A stretch of DNA of 64,000 nt from Narthecium ossifragum. Taxonomy: Eukaryota > Streptophyta > Magnoliopsida > Dioscoreales > Nartheciaceae. How positions within the stretch are numbered: position 1 is the stretch's first letter; each line of letters starts with the position of its first letter. Location of the stretch: NCBI GenBank assembly GCA_963920575.1, contig OY986974.1, positions 4,593,281-4,657,280 on the forward strand, given 5' to 3'. The position numbers and the translations under genes are program-made. Shown piece after piece: positions 24,610 through 35,767 of this stretch. The notes under the pieces were generated by a model. That model ran no database searches and was not told the DNA's origin. It worked only from the letters and a program-made list of their open reading frames with translations.

Positions 24610-24769
24610 GGATTAATCTAGATTCATCTCTAACCCAGAAAGATTCCGAAACCATCTGAGAAGGGTAAGGAGCTTCCGAGCTTCAATTGTTGATGCCTTC
24701 GAAAAGAACATGTCGTCGTCTGCACATAACAGATGACTGAGACGGAACTCTGTACGGGGAAAATACAAA
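24610..24769 (-). mobile_element. LINE reverse-transcriptase catalytic segment
   Basis: On the minus strand this encodes the catalytic box as CADDDMFF, followed by the stretch matching ISTIEARKLL of the plus-strand copy. The adjacent aspartates are kept here, whereas the plus-strand copy has lost them. It is interrupted by the LTR at 24770. Confidence 0.75.
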
Positions 24770-26088
24770 TGTGAGGATCTGTCCCTCTACTCCTGGGTCG
24801 ACCGTCTGGGTCGGGCCTGAGGCTCGCTTGCTTGTTTCGCGTCGAGCGCGTGATCCAGTGAATCGTATTGTTTCTTGGACCGCAAGGGCAATTTGGTAAA
24901 TTGTGCATTGTCGGTTTGTTTCACACCCGCGTGTGCACACACTGACCGTGTTTGTGGTAATGGTTGTTTAGAATGGTTAGGTGAACCGGGGATCGAAAGA
25001 TCCGGGTTTGGGCTTGTGTTTTAGCCCATGTCTAGTTTTCTGTACAAAAGGATCGATTTTTTCTTGCTAAGAAGATGGATCATTTGGTGCCAGAAATTAA
25101 AGTTCCTTGTCATGATGGATCGATCTTTTCTTAGCATTCATAAGTCGGTTCGTCCATCTATAAAACGGACACAACCCCATCTGTTTTTCACCTTTTGAAA
25201 TCCGCCGCTCTTGAGCTCAGATATGACGAGATTTTGGAGGAGATTGAGGATGATCCTAGGCACAACAGTGCGGATTGAAGCTGCTCTAGTTTAGGTAGGG
25301 ATGCCACCTAGTTGTCTTTCCAGTTTTTCTGAGTTTTGAGCTTACATGTGTTTGTTTTGAGTATATTTCCTAACATGCTCATTGGTTTTTAGTACAAGTA
25401 CCAGTTTTGGACTCGTGGTCCTTTGTACTACAAGATTTCAGAGTTTTGTGAGATTTGGTACCGTTTTCTGGTGGTATTTTTCATCTCCGGTTTACCGAAG
25501 AACCCATGAAGATCGATCTTCCTTGAGGAAGGATCGATCATTCTTGGGGTGTCATGCCTTGCCCGTGCATGATCGATCTTCTATCTTTTGCTTGGCGGCA
25601 TGGACGGGGTCCTTGATCACGAAGGTGATCGATCTTCCCTGATCGATCCTTTTTGGCTTGACATGGATGGAACTGCCTGTTTGTTAAGAAGATCGATCCA
25701 TTTGGTCGCAGGGAGGTGTTTTCGTCGGCTTTTTCTCACGGAGCTTGTAAGTGCGGTTTTCTTTACCGCTTTATATCTTGTACATACCTTTGAGCATGTT
25801 AGCCCCATAATGAGGGGTAGTGGTGAACCGAGAGAGTGACGACTCCCGGGATGTGTAGATAGCATGTTTTACTGTTAGCCGTGTTTGCCAGGGTTGCTTC
25901 CCATAACATGTTGTTCTTTTATGGACTGGTTGCAGTTGGTAGGGTTACCACTACAGCAGTTCCTTGGCTTGTATTACCAGTTCACCACCCCGGGCTGGCA
26001 GGGCACCGAGCCCAGACCTTGTTTTTTATCGTCACATATGTTGCATGCTTATTTATTTGCTTGCATATGTTCATAGCATGCATCAACA
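24770..26088 (+). mobile_element. TGTGAGGA-family LTR, 3'-truncated
   Basis: It starts TGTGAGGATC directly after LINE sequence and carries the family landmarks in order. Those are GATCGATC-like motifs (25046-25138), a TATA box CTATAAAAC (about 25158), donor-like GTAGGG (25294), a second AGATCGATCT cluster (25508-25700) and the hairpin module (25825-25855). It then stops without a family 3' end and abuts LINE ORF1. A deletion removed the LTR end together with the LINE endonuclease region. Confidence 0.75.
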
Positions 26089-26730
26089 GCTAGACTGGGA
26101 CTGGAACTGTAACATCAACCTCAACACTAACTCTGGCAAAGCGCCCCCTATCCGAGAACTTCGTGGTTGCATCAACAGTTAGCGGTGTTCCAATGGTCGA
26201 GGATATAATCACCAATGGTTCCCTTTCAAATAGGTCATTCGACAACTCCGACGGTCAAACCCATACTGTTACCATTGTGAAGTCCGAGGCCATCGGATGA
26301 AAGCAAGGTCTCTAACGTATCAGTGATAGGGTCTTCCCATCAATCGTCCATGGACCACCAATCAGGATCTTGAGAAGATCCATTTCATTTGCAAACTTAA
26401 GCACAACAACCCCATGCGTCTTATCTTTCACCATGAATGGCTCCCTAGTCTTCCACGCATATGCTAACTTACGACGCCCATACAACGATAACTCCCACTT
26501 CATCTGGCGCGTTGCAAGAACATCAGACTCCGCCTCCATCATAAAAAGATTATGCAATGGGAATCATGTTTTGTTTAAGATATCAAATCAAAAGAATTAA
26601 TGAATCAAGAATATGTGATTTCCAAATTTACAAATGGAGTCCAATTTGGACTCGGTCTGCACTCGGGCAGCTGCAACACAACTACGTCGACGACTTCCAA
26701 GTACGTTCACATCGATAGGACCCTAGTTCG
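26089..26730 (-). mobile_element. LINE ORF1 remnant (DUF4283-like), downstream of HHP copy A
   Basis: The minus-strand frame 26557-26312 encodes a DUF4283-type segment (LSLYGRRKLAYAWK, then FANEMDLLKILIGGPWTIDGKTLSLIR), typical of plant LINE ORF1 proteins. It mirrors 50044-50289. It starts within about 250 bp of the HHP stop codon. Stops follow, so it is not functional. Confidence 0.75.
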
Positions 26731-26817
26731 TTGAGTTCAATGCGTTAACCAACTTGGTCATGGTCTTCCAGACGCCATAGCTTACTCGATCGAAGACCAT
26801 CAAGATCTCTCTCGGGA

Positions 26818-27697
26818 TCAGCACCCATCCAGAGTCCTCCAGTTGAGGTACTCCAGCCCGGCGAGGTAGTGGGTGTACGCTCCGGCAACGACCAGCACGT
26901 GGAACAGCTGGTGGCTGTGGCCGGCGAGGTCGAACTTCCCCGGCATCCACCTCTCCGGTACCCTCGTGGCGTAGGCCACCACTCCGAGCCCGTAGAACAG
27001 CCCCATGGCCATCTCGTACGCCGTCGTCACCACCGCCTCCGGCCGGTCGCCGTAGATGATCATCTTGTTGATGATCGGCACGAGCCCGGACAGACCCATG
27101 CAGACGTAGAGCCCCGACCGGACGAGCCGGTACTGCGGCGTGTCAAAGACCGGCATGAGAGAGGCCGCGACGGCGGCGACGCCGAAGACGGTGATGATGC
27201 TGAGGTAGAGGGTGCGCAAGAAGGGGTCGCACATGAAGGTGTAGTAGACGGTGGGGAAGAAGGAGGTGACAATGAGGCCGGTGATCCCGGCGTAGTCGAG
27301 CCGGAGCATGACGTAGCAGGTGTGCTCGGAGTGGCAGCAGAGGAGGTGACAGGCGCTGCTCATGAGGAGGCAGAACATGGCCCCACCAAGGTAGGCGTAG
27401 AGCGGCCAGTTCTCTGCGGCGGTGCTCATAAAGACGGAGGCAGTGCCGGTCTCGTTGGCATGGAACAGTAATCCCTCTGCTGAGGCGGCGATGCCACCGG
27501 AAAAGTTCCAACTTTGCACCGAAGAAGGATAGTTGACTAGCTCATGTTGCATCTCATATTGGTTGGAGCTAAGATTTGTGGAGGTCATGGAGACCGTGGC
27601 GGCGGTGAGCGCTAGAAAGACGAAGAATCCGATCAAATGCCTGTAAATTCCACAGTTGAAATTCATTAGATGATTGATCAAATAATTCACAATTAAT

Positions 27698-27748
<51 letters not shown>

Positions 27749-28064
27749 GATGCTTGGATGTATTTAATTAAGGACATGGAGCTTACGTCCAGATGTTGAG
27801 GGTCTCGTTGTGGATGGAGAAGATGCTGAGGATGGTCTCCTTGAGAGGCCATTCGGAGCGGTAGTAGCCAAGGATGAAGTCGTTGTGCTTCATGAAGCTA
27901 GGCAATGATTTGTAGTCCACCAGCTCGCACTTCTTGCTCATGTGCTTCTTCTTGTTGCATGGATTTGTGGTCTTCGGCCTGGCGCCGTCGTCACCGGCGA
28001 TGAGGGAGGCCTTCTCCAACGTGATGGTGGAGGCCGCCATTGTAGTTGAGCTCTCAAAACCCAT
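26818..28064 (-). CDS. Heptahelical transmembrane protein (PAQR/HHP), copy A
   Basis: Two exons: 28064-27787 and 27640-26818 (278 and 823 bp), with a GT-AG intron at 27786-27641. They join in phase to give 366 residues ending DGC. The protein is a plant HHP of the PAQR/haemolysin III family, a seven-helix membrane protein related to adiponectin and progestin receptors. Visible family signatures are HNETLNIWTH around residues 84-94, SSACH at 187-191, LDYAGI at 207-212, and HSHQLFH at 334-340. The histidines of the SxxxH and HxxxH motifs are the expected metal ligands. The N-terminal 75 residues are hydrophilic and probably cytosolic. Plant HHPs have been linked to hormone, sugar and stress responses; the role here is inferred only. 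The protein differs from copy B at four residues I can see (V/I, T/A, L/F, L/Q). Confidence 0.93.
27700..27742. repeat. (TA)n microsatellite in HHP copy A intron
   Basis: About 21 TA units lie inside the intron. The equivalent tract in copy B is slightly shorter, and this accounts for most of the intron length difference (146 versus 144 bp). Confidence 0.95.
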
Positions 28065-28255
28065 CCTAGCTGGCTAATTGGTGTACGTCCAAGAGCTAAT
28101 TAACTTGAAAGCTTGCTTTAATTAGCTTGCCAAGAAGATCTAATTAAGCTGGACGAATTAGCTAGTGGTCAGCTTGAAAGAATTATTGCAAGGGTGGTGG
28201 TGCTTGGAGAAGATATCTAGCTGGAGGTGTAGTGGAGGAGAGATCAGTCGCCTGT

Positions 28256-28267
28256 TATTTATATATA
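28256..28267 (-). promoter_or_regulatory. TATA box of HHP copy A
   Basis: The minus strand reads TATATATAAATA about 190 bp upstream of the start codon, and the same spacing is found in copy B. A GA-rich tract lies further upstream at 28308-28330. The 5' leader is expected to be about 160 bases. Confidence 0.6.
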
Positions 28268-28440
28268 GGATCCATAGTCTCTGAAGAGAAAGAGTTCCAT
28301 GGTCTATGAAGAGAGAGAGAGAAAGAGTGTGAGCTTTGAATGGGGGCATGGTCAAGCAGCCGCCAACGCCCAACGGTGGAACGAGTGGCCTGAAGCGGTC
28401 CACAATAGCATCTTATCTATGATATAAAAATATGAAAAAT

Positions 28441-29000
28441 GATAGAGCACCCTTGACACTCTAATCAATTTCATTCCATAAAAAAAAAATTTTTATGACG
28501 CGGCATGTTATTTTACCAGCGAAAGTTATACATTAGAGAATGAATTTCATTCCATAAGTTTCTTTTGCAAACTATTGGTTTGTTGCTGATGTGGATATAT
28601 AACCCTTGTTTGGTACGGGTCTCTTTCCTATCATTAAACATCAAAAGTAATCATTACTATTTTATTCATATTTCATCTACCACCTCTACTCTATTTTTTT
28701 CTATCATCATTCCTTAACCTCATTTTTTGTAATCCTTTCTAACCCTATTCGCCCTTAGTTGTATTTTTTCTAACCCCATACCAAATAAGGGCATAGTAGA
28801 GTGGACTTGGAATCTCATGGGAGAAGAATGTCCAAATATCTTTTTCATGTGGAGCATGTTTTTTTTAACAAAAATGTAGAAATCAAGGCATTTTAAATTT
28901 GAATGATGACTAGTTATCTACGTGTATGTGGTCAATATCATCATGGATATAATTGAATATGTATGGTCTGGCAGGAATTTGTCTCTAAAACTTGATTGAT
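28441..29000 (-). mobile_element. LINE 3' UTR remnant with embedded MITE
   Basis: 28795-29000 is the minus-strand LINE 3' UTR, matching 2000-2170 and the reverse complement of 43830-44030. Between about 28602 and 28793 lies a roughly 190-bp element whose ends (CCCTTGTTTGGTACGGG and CCATACCAAATAAGGG) are imperfect inverted repeats, as in a MITE. 28441-28600 matches the reverse complement of 44225-44440. It marks the upstream edge of the duplicated HHP segment. Confidence 0.6.
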
Positions 29001-29141
29001 TTGACAGGGAAAGATCAACATTTATATATATATATTGGATGGCATACCTACTAAAATAAATATTATATGCCCTTTACTCTAATACCATGTTAACTTTATC
29101 AATCAAGTGAATGTATATGTTTAGAGTGCTGATTTATGTAT

Positions 29142-29998
29142 ATGGTCGAAATCATATACGTTACACACACGGTCTAATCATTAGCGAAATACTGATAGGA
29201 ACCGGCGTTCCAGCTGGGTGCCTAAACCAAACCCACATTACCTTTAGACGTTGGGTTAGTCCAGTAGGATGTTGGTCCAGTTGATGATGGGCTGGGATGA
29301 TAGTTAGTGAGTATAGTTGTTGATTAGTAGTAGTTGATTGAATAAGGTCGAGTCAGGCGTTGGGTTGTGGCGTACGACTCTAGTAGAGTTGGACAAGAGT
29401 TGGGGTGGGGAGTAGGAATTACTATTTAAAGGGAAGTTAGGGTTTTGTATTCTTTTTATATTATCAGAATAAAAGAGAAAAGGGGTCATCTTCCAGCCAT
29501 CAATTGGAAGCTTGGGGTTTCCTCTGCCATCAAGAGAGGACAAACTATCCATCACGAGAGTAGGATCTCGTTTTTCCCGATAAGATCCTACCAAATACCG
29601 ACTAATTGTTCTAATTCATCGGTATTTCACTACCAATAGAATAGATCAATCAGTCGGCATCTCACTACTGATTGAATGTACCGATGATCGAATCTATAAT
29701 GAGGTACCGATTGATTGATCTAATCCATCAGTACTTCACTATCGATGAAATAGATCAATGAGTTGGTACATGGTCGAAACCATTTACGTTACACACACGG
29801 TCTAATCGTTAGCGAAATACCGACTAATTGCTTTAATTCATCGATATTTCACTACCAATAGAATAGATCAATCAATCGGCACCTCACTACTGATTGAATA
29901 TACCGATGATCGGATCGATAATGAGGTACCGATTGATTGATCTAATCCATCAGTACTTCACTATCGATGGAATATATTAATGAGTCAGTACCTTACTA
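29142..29998. repeat. Two ~228-bp tandem units, one split by a solo LTR
   Basis: Unit 1 is 29142-29192 plus 29594-29770, and unit 2 is 29771-29998. They share blocks such as GTTACACACACGGTCTAATC and GGTACCGATTGATTGATC in the same order. The units are rich in short ATCGAT/ATCAGT motifs. No gene is present. Confidence 0.8.
29193..29593. mobile_element. Solo LTR, 401 bp
   Basis: It starts TGATAGGAACC and ends GATCCTACCA, with a perfect duplication AATAC (29188-29192 and 29594-29598). The empty site is preserved in the second tandem unit (GCGAAATACCGAC near 29814), which confirms the insertion. A possible leader or polyadenylation region lies near 29450-29475. The short frames inside are not genes. 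Confidence 0.88.
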
Positions 29999-30857
29999 CC
30001 GATCACGTGGCATGTGCATTAACCATATACACAAAATTTTATTCATACGTTTATAATACAATGGGTTATGGGTTTCTTAGAGATACTCTTCGTTTTTTTA
30101 TGACGCTCGCTCGATCGAGGTAATATTACATTCTCCGAGAAGCTTCCACATCGCCGGCTTTTCCGACAGTCCATCCACACTGAGAAGAGCTCCAAAAGCT
30201 CATTGTTGAGAAAAAATCGATGGCGATATAGCTCTTAGAATTCTATAGACCGTTTTTTCAACAAAGTAGGGCGACCGAGCAAGCCTGGCTTTCCGAGGCC
30301 GGAACTAAACAAACCAATCCAGTTACCTCAAAGTCTCAAACATCGACAACTTTGATGTAGATTGAATTGCTGGTGGTGTTGATTAGAAGGATCAAAATAA
30401 TTGTGGCTCCAATGCTGTTGGCGAACAAGAACTAGGCCTTGATTTCCATGAATGAAACTTAATGGAAACTTCTATCAAGCATACCATCTTTGACTATTAA
30501 CTTGCTTAATTTGTAATCCAAATTTGTCAATGCACCCAGGCTCGGTCCAGAGTCAAAACTCCTCAAAGTCGTACGTGGGCATCAACCTGTTGACTAAAGG
30601 AGCTGTGTATCCTTTAATTACTCTGTTGAGTTAAGTCAAATATCTCTTTTATGATCAAATGCTTATGATTCAGTCAGACTAGCTTGGAAATTTCTATGCA
30701 ATTCCAGTAGTCAATCCGGCCGGCTTGGCGTTTCTGAGCTATTTAATTGGCCTACAGATCTTTATGCTGATTTGGGTCATTTAAATATGACTTTGGGGAC
30801 TCTTAAATATCCATGGCAGAGTTCAGACCACGTGAGAGTTCACAGGACCAAATGTTA
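29999..30857. other. Unassigned intergenic stretch
   Basis: I see no gene, clear repeat or element terminus in this AT-moderate stretch. Short broken frames are present but none resembles a known domain. Confidence 0.5.
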
Positions 30858-31642
30858 GGCTGCGTTTGGTCGCATGACGGGAGAGATAGAGGGGGAGGGA
30901 GTGGAAAGGAATGGGATTGTCCTCGTTAGTGTTTGGTATGACTATGGGAGAGGGAGAGGAAAAGACGTTGCTTTTGTTTGGTATGTCTAAATTAAGATGG
31001 GAAATGAATGGAATGATATTGAAGTTACTAATACACCCCTTGCTATATTATAACGTATTTTGTGATCTTAAACTTTGTATTTTTAGTAGAAAATATTATA
31101 TTATTAATTTTTTTAAAGAATTAAAGAGAAAAAATGCAGCAAACTCATACTTTTTTTTAAGCTTGACCAACACAACTGTCATTCAAGTTGTTTGATGTAT
31201 AGTTAACAAACATATAAATAAATTCTTGATTGGGCTCATCTCTTTGTAGTTTTTGTTGTATATGACTCTGGTATATGTATATCTACGGTATGTTTTTCTA
31301 TAAGCAAATTGAAAAGCTAATGAAATGGTATGGTAGACATATATTAAACAACAACACTTACAATAGTATGGTAGACATGTATTAAAGAACCAAAAACATA
31401 TTTAGCGTCTTTTTAGATCCGAGGGGTGTTTAAGTAATATTACAAGTGTTGACCAGAAAGGAGGGAGAGGAAAGAGGACTCCTCCCAATTTTGGGAGGAG
31501 TCCTCTCTCCTTTCATGACAGGGGAGCTCGGGAGAGGGAGTCCCCTCTCCCGCGCTTAAATACCAACCATACGCAGCGGAGGGAGTCGTGACTCCCTCTC
31601 CCACTCCCTCTCCCGTGATCAAAGCGATAACCAAACACAGCC
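30858..31642. mobile_element. Harbinger/Tourist-like non-autonomous element
   Basis: Ends GGCTGCGTTTGGT and ACCAAACACAGCC are near-perfect inverted repeats flanked by TTA on both sides (30855-30857 and 31643-31645). This is the target duplication of PIF/Harbinger elements. The subterminal regions are purine-rich on the left (GGGAGAGAG-like) and mirrored on the right. At 785 bp it has no transposase frame. Confidence 0.75.
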
Positions 31643-31976
31643 TTAGTGTATAATATGGGAGAGCGAGCTCCATGTGTACATGGTGGATGTGGGCACATCA
31701 CATGTATGATAATTTGAGTGATTTAATTATAGGAGTTTACATGTAAGGCATATATTTGTCCCTTCTAGCCCTGAGTGATACGTTCAACTAATAAAACTGA
31801 AAAAAAAATGAAGAAAGAGAGAACTCATAAATAAATAAAAAGAATTTTAGGATATTAGTTCCTTAAATCCTACCCAGCTACGTATATGTCTCTCAAATCC
31901 TTACAACATCACATCCGTTTCTGAAAGCATATAAATGATTATAAAGGTATCTCAAATCCTTACAACATCACCTGAC
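31643..31976. other. AT-rich spacer
   Basis: No gene seen. The block TCTCAAATCCTTACAACATCAC occurs twice (about 31890 and 31949), a short direct repeat just outside the foldback element. Confidence 0.5.
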
Positions 31977-33953
31977 ACAAATATGAGAGAGAGAAAGGAG
32001 AAAATTCCTTACTTCTGCGAGGAATTCCCTAATGCCACCTGACATAGGTCTATCAACTTTATTCTTCCATAAGTGAGCAATCCTTGTCAATTTCAAAGAA
32101 TCCTTGGTTATTAGTTAGGAAGCTTTAGTTATTAGTTATTACTTAGGAGATACTGTTCACCTGTAGAACAAAAAACAAAGTGTCGAGGTTCTCTAGCTGG
32201 CCAATCTCCGACAGGATCTCTCATGAGAGCCCGAAGTTAGCCATGTCGACCCGGGCGAGGCGAGTTAGGTTACCGAGCTCCGGTGGCATCCCACCTTCGT
32301 AGCTGTTGAAGTAGCCTAGGTAGAGCTCACGGAGGTTGCCTATTTCCGGTGGGATAATGCCGTCGATGAGTCGCCGGAGACAGCTAGGTACTCTAAGAAA
32401 CAGAGAGGAAGAGGGAGGAGAGAGAGAAACAGAGGAGTCGGAGAAGAGGGGAGGAGAGAACAGGAGGGGAGCCGGAGCCGAAGAAGAGGAGGCAACGGAG
32501 CCGAAGCTGGAGGAGGAGCGAGTCAGGTCTCTCTCTTCCGCCCCCTCTCTCCACCCACTCTCTCTCTCTCTTCCGCCCCCTCTTTTCATCCACTCCCCCT
32601 CCCCCCCCCCCCTCTCTCTCTTCCGCCCCCATCTCTCCATCCACTCTCTCTTCCGCCCCCTCTCCCTCCCTCCCTCTCTCTCCCACTCTCTCTCCCACTC
32701 TCTCTCCAGTCGATCTCTCTCTCCCTCCATCCACTCTCTCCTCTCTCCTTTCCCACTCTCTCTCTCCATCCTCATCTCTTCCATCTGAGCGTCTCGAGGT
32801 CGTTTCCGACCGCCCCTCTGCCGTCCCAAGCTTGTCTCCCGCCTACCGAGCAGTCTCAGCCCCCTGGTCTCGAGCTCGTCCCCCACCGCCCCTCCACCGT
32901 CTCGAGCGTCCCTCGCCTACCAAGCCATCTCCGTCCCCTGGTCTCGAGCTTGTCCCCCGTCGGCTCAACCTCTCTCTCTTCGTCAACGCCAACCTCTCTC
33001 TCCTCCCCTCTGGCTCCGGCTCCCCTCTTCTCCGGCATCGAGCTTGGAGGCGGCATCGAGCTCGGAGGTGCCTGCCTCGAGCTCGGAGGCGGCATCGAGC
33101 TCGGAGGTGCCTGCCTCGAGCTCGGAGGCGGCATTGAGCTTGGAGGAGCTTGATGGCTCCCACCCGTCCCCCCCTTCCGGCCCTTCCTCTCCTGACTCGT
33201 CCTCCTCCCTCCCCGATCCCCTCCACGATGGCCCGCTCGTCCTCTACCTCATCAAGTTCGAGACCGTCCTCGCCCCCCTCATCGCCGCTCTCTCCTCGAG
33301 TGCCCCCAAGATCGCCTACCCTGTTGTTGACCTCGCCCAGCGGATGGTCGCTCACGCCTACCTCTGCGGCGAGGCCGACCCTCTTGTGGACCTGACTCGC
33401 TCCACCTCCGGCTCTGGCTCCGTCGCTTCCTCTTCTCCGGCTCCGGCTCCCCTCTTCTCCGGCTCCTCTGTTTCTCATGCTCTCTCCTCTGTTTCTCTCT
33501 CTCTCCACCCTCTTCCTCTCTGTTTCTTAGAGTACCTGGCTGTCTCCGGCAACTCCTCGACGGCATTATCCCACCGGAAATTGGAAACGTCTGTGAGCTC
33601 TACCTAGGCTACCTCAACAGCTACGAAGGTGGGATGCCACCGGAGCTCGGTAACCAAACTCGCCTCGCCTGGGTCGACATGGCTAACTTCGGGCTCTCAT
33701 GAGAGATCCCGTTGGAGATCGGCCAGCTAGAGAACCTCGACACTTTGTTTTTTGTTCTACAGGTGAACAGTATCTCTTAAGTAATAACTAATAACTAAAG
33801 ATTCCTAACTAATAACCAAGGATTCTTTGAAATTGACAAGGATTGCTCACTTATGGAAGAATAAAGTTGATAGACCTATGTCAGGTGACATTAGGGAATT
33901 CCTCGCAGAAGTAAAGAATTTTCTCCTTTCTCTCTCTCATATTTGTGCCATGT
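31977..33953. mobile_element. Foldback element with LRR-kinase and other gene fragments
   Basis: Inverted arms of about 420 bp (31977-32400 and 33530-33953) match closely. Each arm contains a leucine-rich-repeat piece resembling the BAM/CLV1 receptor-kinase ectodomain. On the minus strand of the left arm the visible stretch is IIPPEIGNLRELYLGYF then GGMPPELGNLTRLARVDM. The right arm carries the same on the plus strand. Both arms have a stop at the same point (FGLS). The centre has CT-rich microsatellites (32530-32780) and an open plus-strand frame, 33044-33607. The segment around 33220-33380 weakly resembles the N-terminal region of BIG-type ARF-GEFs. Terminal target duplications were not found. 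Confidence 0.7.
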
Positions 33954-34215
33954 GGCATTAAATGATGAGAGAGAGTTGGCAAGGAGTATTTTGGTCCTGA
34001 AATTATGAATTTGACATGTTTTATAAAGAAACACAAAAGTGTCATTCGATTGACAAATCAAAAGACAAGTGGATTTAAAAAGAAAATAATACAAAAAAAA
34101 ACCTAATTTTGTAGCTCTATGCAAATGCAATAAATGGGGTTTTGGTACAACATCAATTTACTCGATCCTTTCTATTAGCAGCACATTTGGAGATGTGGTA
34201 TCATCCCTATTCCTT
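33954..34215. other. AT-rich spacer
   Basis: No gene or recognisable element in this interval. Confidence 0.5.
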
Positions 34216-34939
34216 TAAGGGCATGTTTGGTTGGCTTGAAGTGGAGCTGGAGTCACTTTTTTTGAAGTGACTCCACCCACTCGGTTGTTTGGTAGTGTTG
34301 AAGTGAGATTGAAGTCACTTCAAGCCACATTAACCCCAAGACAAATTTAGCTTCCAGTTTCGGATTTGACTTTCGGCGATTTTGGCCTGAAGTTGTTGAA
34401 GTGGTTCGTCGGGAAGTGACAAATAATATTAATAATATCATACTATAATAAAATATTAATATAAATGGGTTCCACATGTCACGTGTTACCTCCTGATTGG
34501 TCCAAATCATCCAAAATAGTATTCTTTTAATATTTTAATTTAAAAATATTAAAATATTAATATTGTAATAATTTTTAAATTAAAATATTAAAAATAAGTG
34601 TGTCCCACATGTCATGTGTCACCTCGTGATTGGTCCACATCATCCAAAATCTAATCCAAAATAGTATTATTTTTAATATTTTAATTTAAAAATTATTAAA
34701 ATACTAATATTTTAATAATATTAATAACTAAAATATTAAAATAAATATTTAAATTATTAAAATAAAATATTAAATTATTAAAAATCCCTGAAATTGCTCA
34801 AAGTTAGGGGTGACCATATCTCCACTTTAAGTACCGACCAAACACCAGAACTCAGAAAATCCCAGAAAGTCACTCCAGTGAAGTCACTCCCAAAAAAGTT
34901 ACTCCACTTCAGCTCACTTCTCAGCAACCAAACATCCCC
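34216..34939. mobile_element. MITE-like element with TGTTTGGTTG ends
   Basis: The left end GGGCATGTTTGGTTGGC and the reverse complement of the right end (GGGGATGTTTGGTTGC) are imperfect inverted repeats, flanked by TTTAA / TTAAA. Inverted AAGTGACTCC-like motifs repeat on both sides. The interior is very AT-rich (34420-34780). No transposase is encoded. It sits directly before LINE ORF1 sequence. Confidence 0.6.
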
Positions 34940-35760
34940 TTAAAGGAAGATGCTTTGGCGGTTGTTCCAATTAGTCCAAATCCAAAAGAGCCGGTGAAAT
35001 CTTCCTTTATTAACCATGCGGTGGACCGCGGTGACTCTGCAGGGTTGGGTTCTGATGGTGTGGCTAAGGGCGTTGAGTCGTATGTTCCTCCTGCGACTGG
35101 GTTAGATTCCAGGCCAGTTGCGATGCAAAATATACGGGGAAGCTGGTTAAGCACCGTCCTCGCCCGAGTACGATTGCACCTGGTGTGGATCGGATGGCTC
35201 GTGATAACCAGAGAAAATAGGGGAAGCAGGGGAATGTGGAAACTAAATAGAGGAAGCCTGGAGGTCTGGCGAAACCGCGCGTTACGGAGGTTGGCAAGAA
35301 CGAGGCCGGGACTTCAAGTAATCGCTGTGCAGTCCTGGGGGATGGGACGGCCGGAGTTCACTTATTCGATGAAGAACTTGATGACTTATCGGTACATGAG
35401 GTTGGTTGGTATTGCAGGGAGTTTGGTTATCCGAAGCGACCTGGGTCGCTGGTTGTTCCAAGGGGCTATCGTTCTAATGGAGGGAAGGAGAAAGGAGATG
35501 TGGAAGACCCGGAGATGGGGAAGGAGAAGCTTATGCAGTTTCTTAATGCTGGCTTTCAGGCTCTTCAGCGGGCACTGCTGGAAGGGAGGTTCCCTTGGTC
35601 ACCAGGTGAAGCTGATAGGGATGGACCGTCCGGTTTTTCTTCAGGAATGAACAATGTATCAGATGCAGCGATGGAACAGGTGCAGAATGAAGTGTTCAAG
35701 GAGAGTGGCGCTAAAAGAAGCCGCATTGAAGCCCAGGGGGTGGGCAATATTTCTCTGTAG
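34940..35760 (+). mobile_element. Plus-strand LINE, ORF1 C-terminal region
   Basis: The frame 34955-35650 and its overlapping continuation to 35760 encode a low-complexity basic protein tail, as found after the zinc knuckle in plant LINE ORF1. It lies immediately upstream of the endonuclease start at 35768. Frameshifts are evident from the switch of frame near 35640. The upstream DUF4283 part is absent here. Confidence 0.6.
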
Positions 35761-35767
35761 TGTGCCT

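Noticed and set aside
26869..27471. 200-codon frame on the strand opposite HHP copy A (and 49116-49718 opposite copy B)
   Set aside because: It is a shadow of very GC-rich third codon positions in HHP exon 2. The protein is low-complexity and crosses no independent signal.
28602..28793. A gene remnant in the HHP copy A upstream region
   Set aside because: Imperfect inverted ends and lack of coding signal fit a MITE better.
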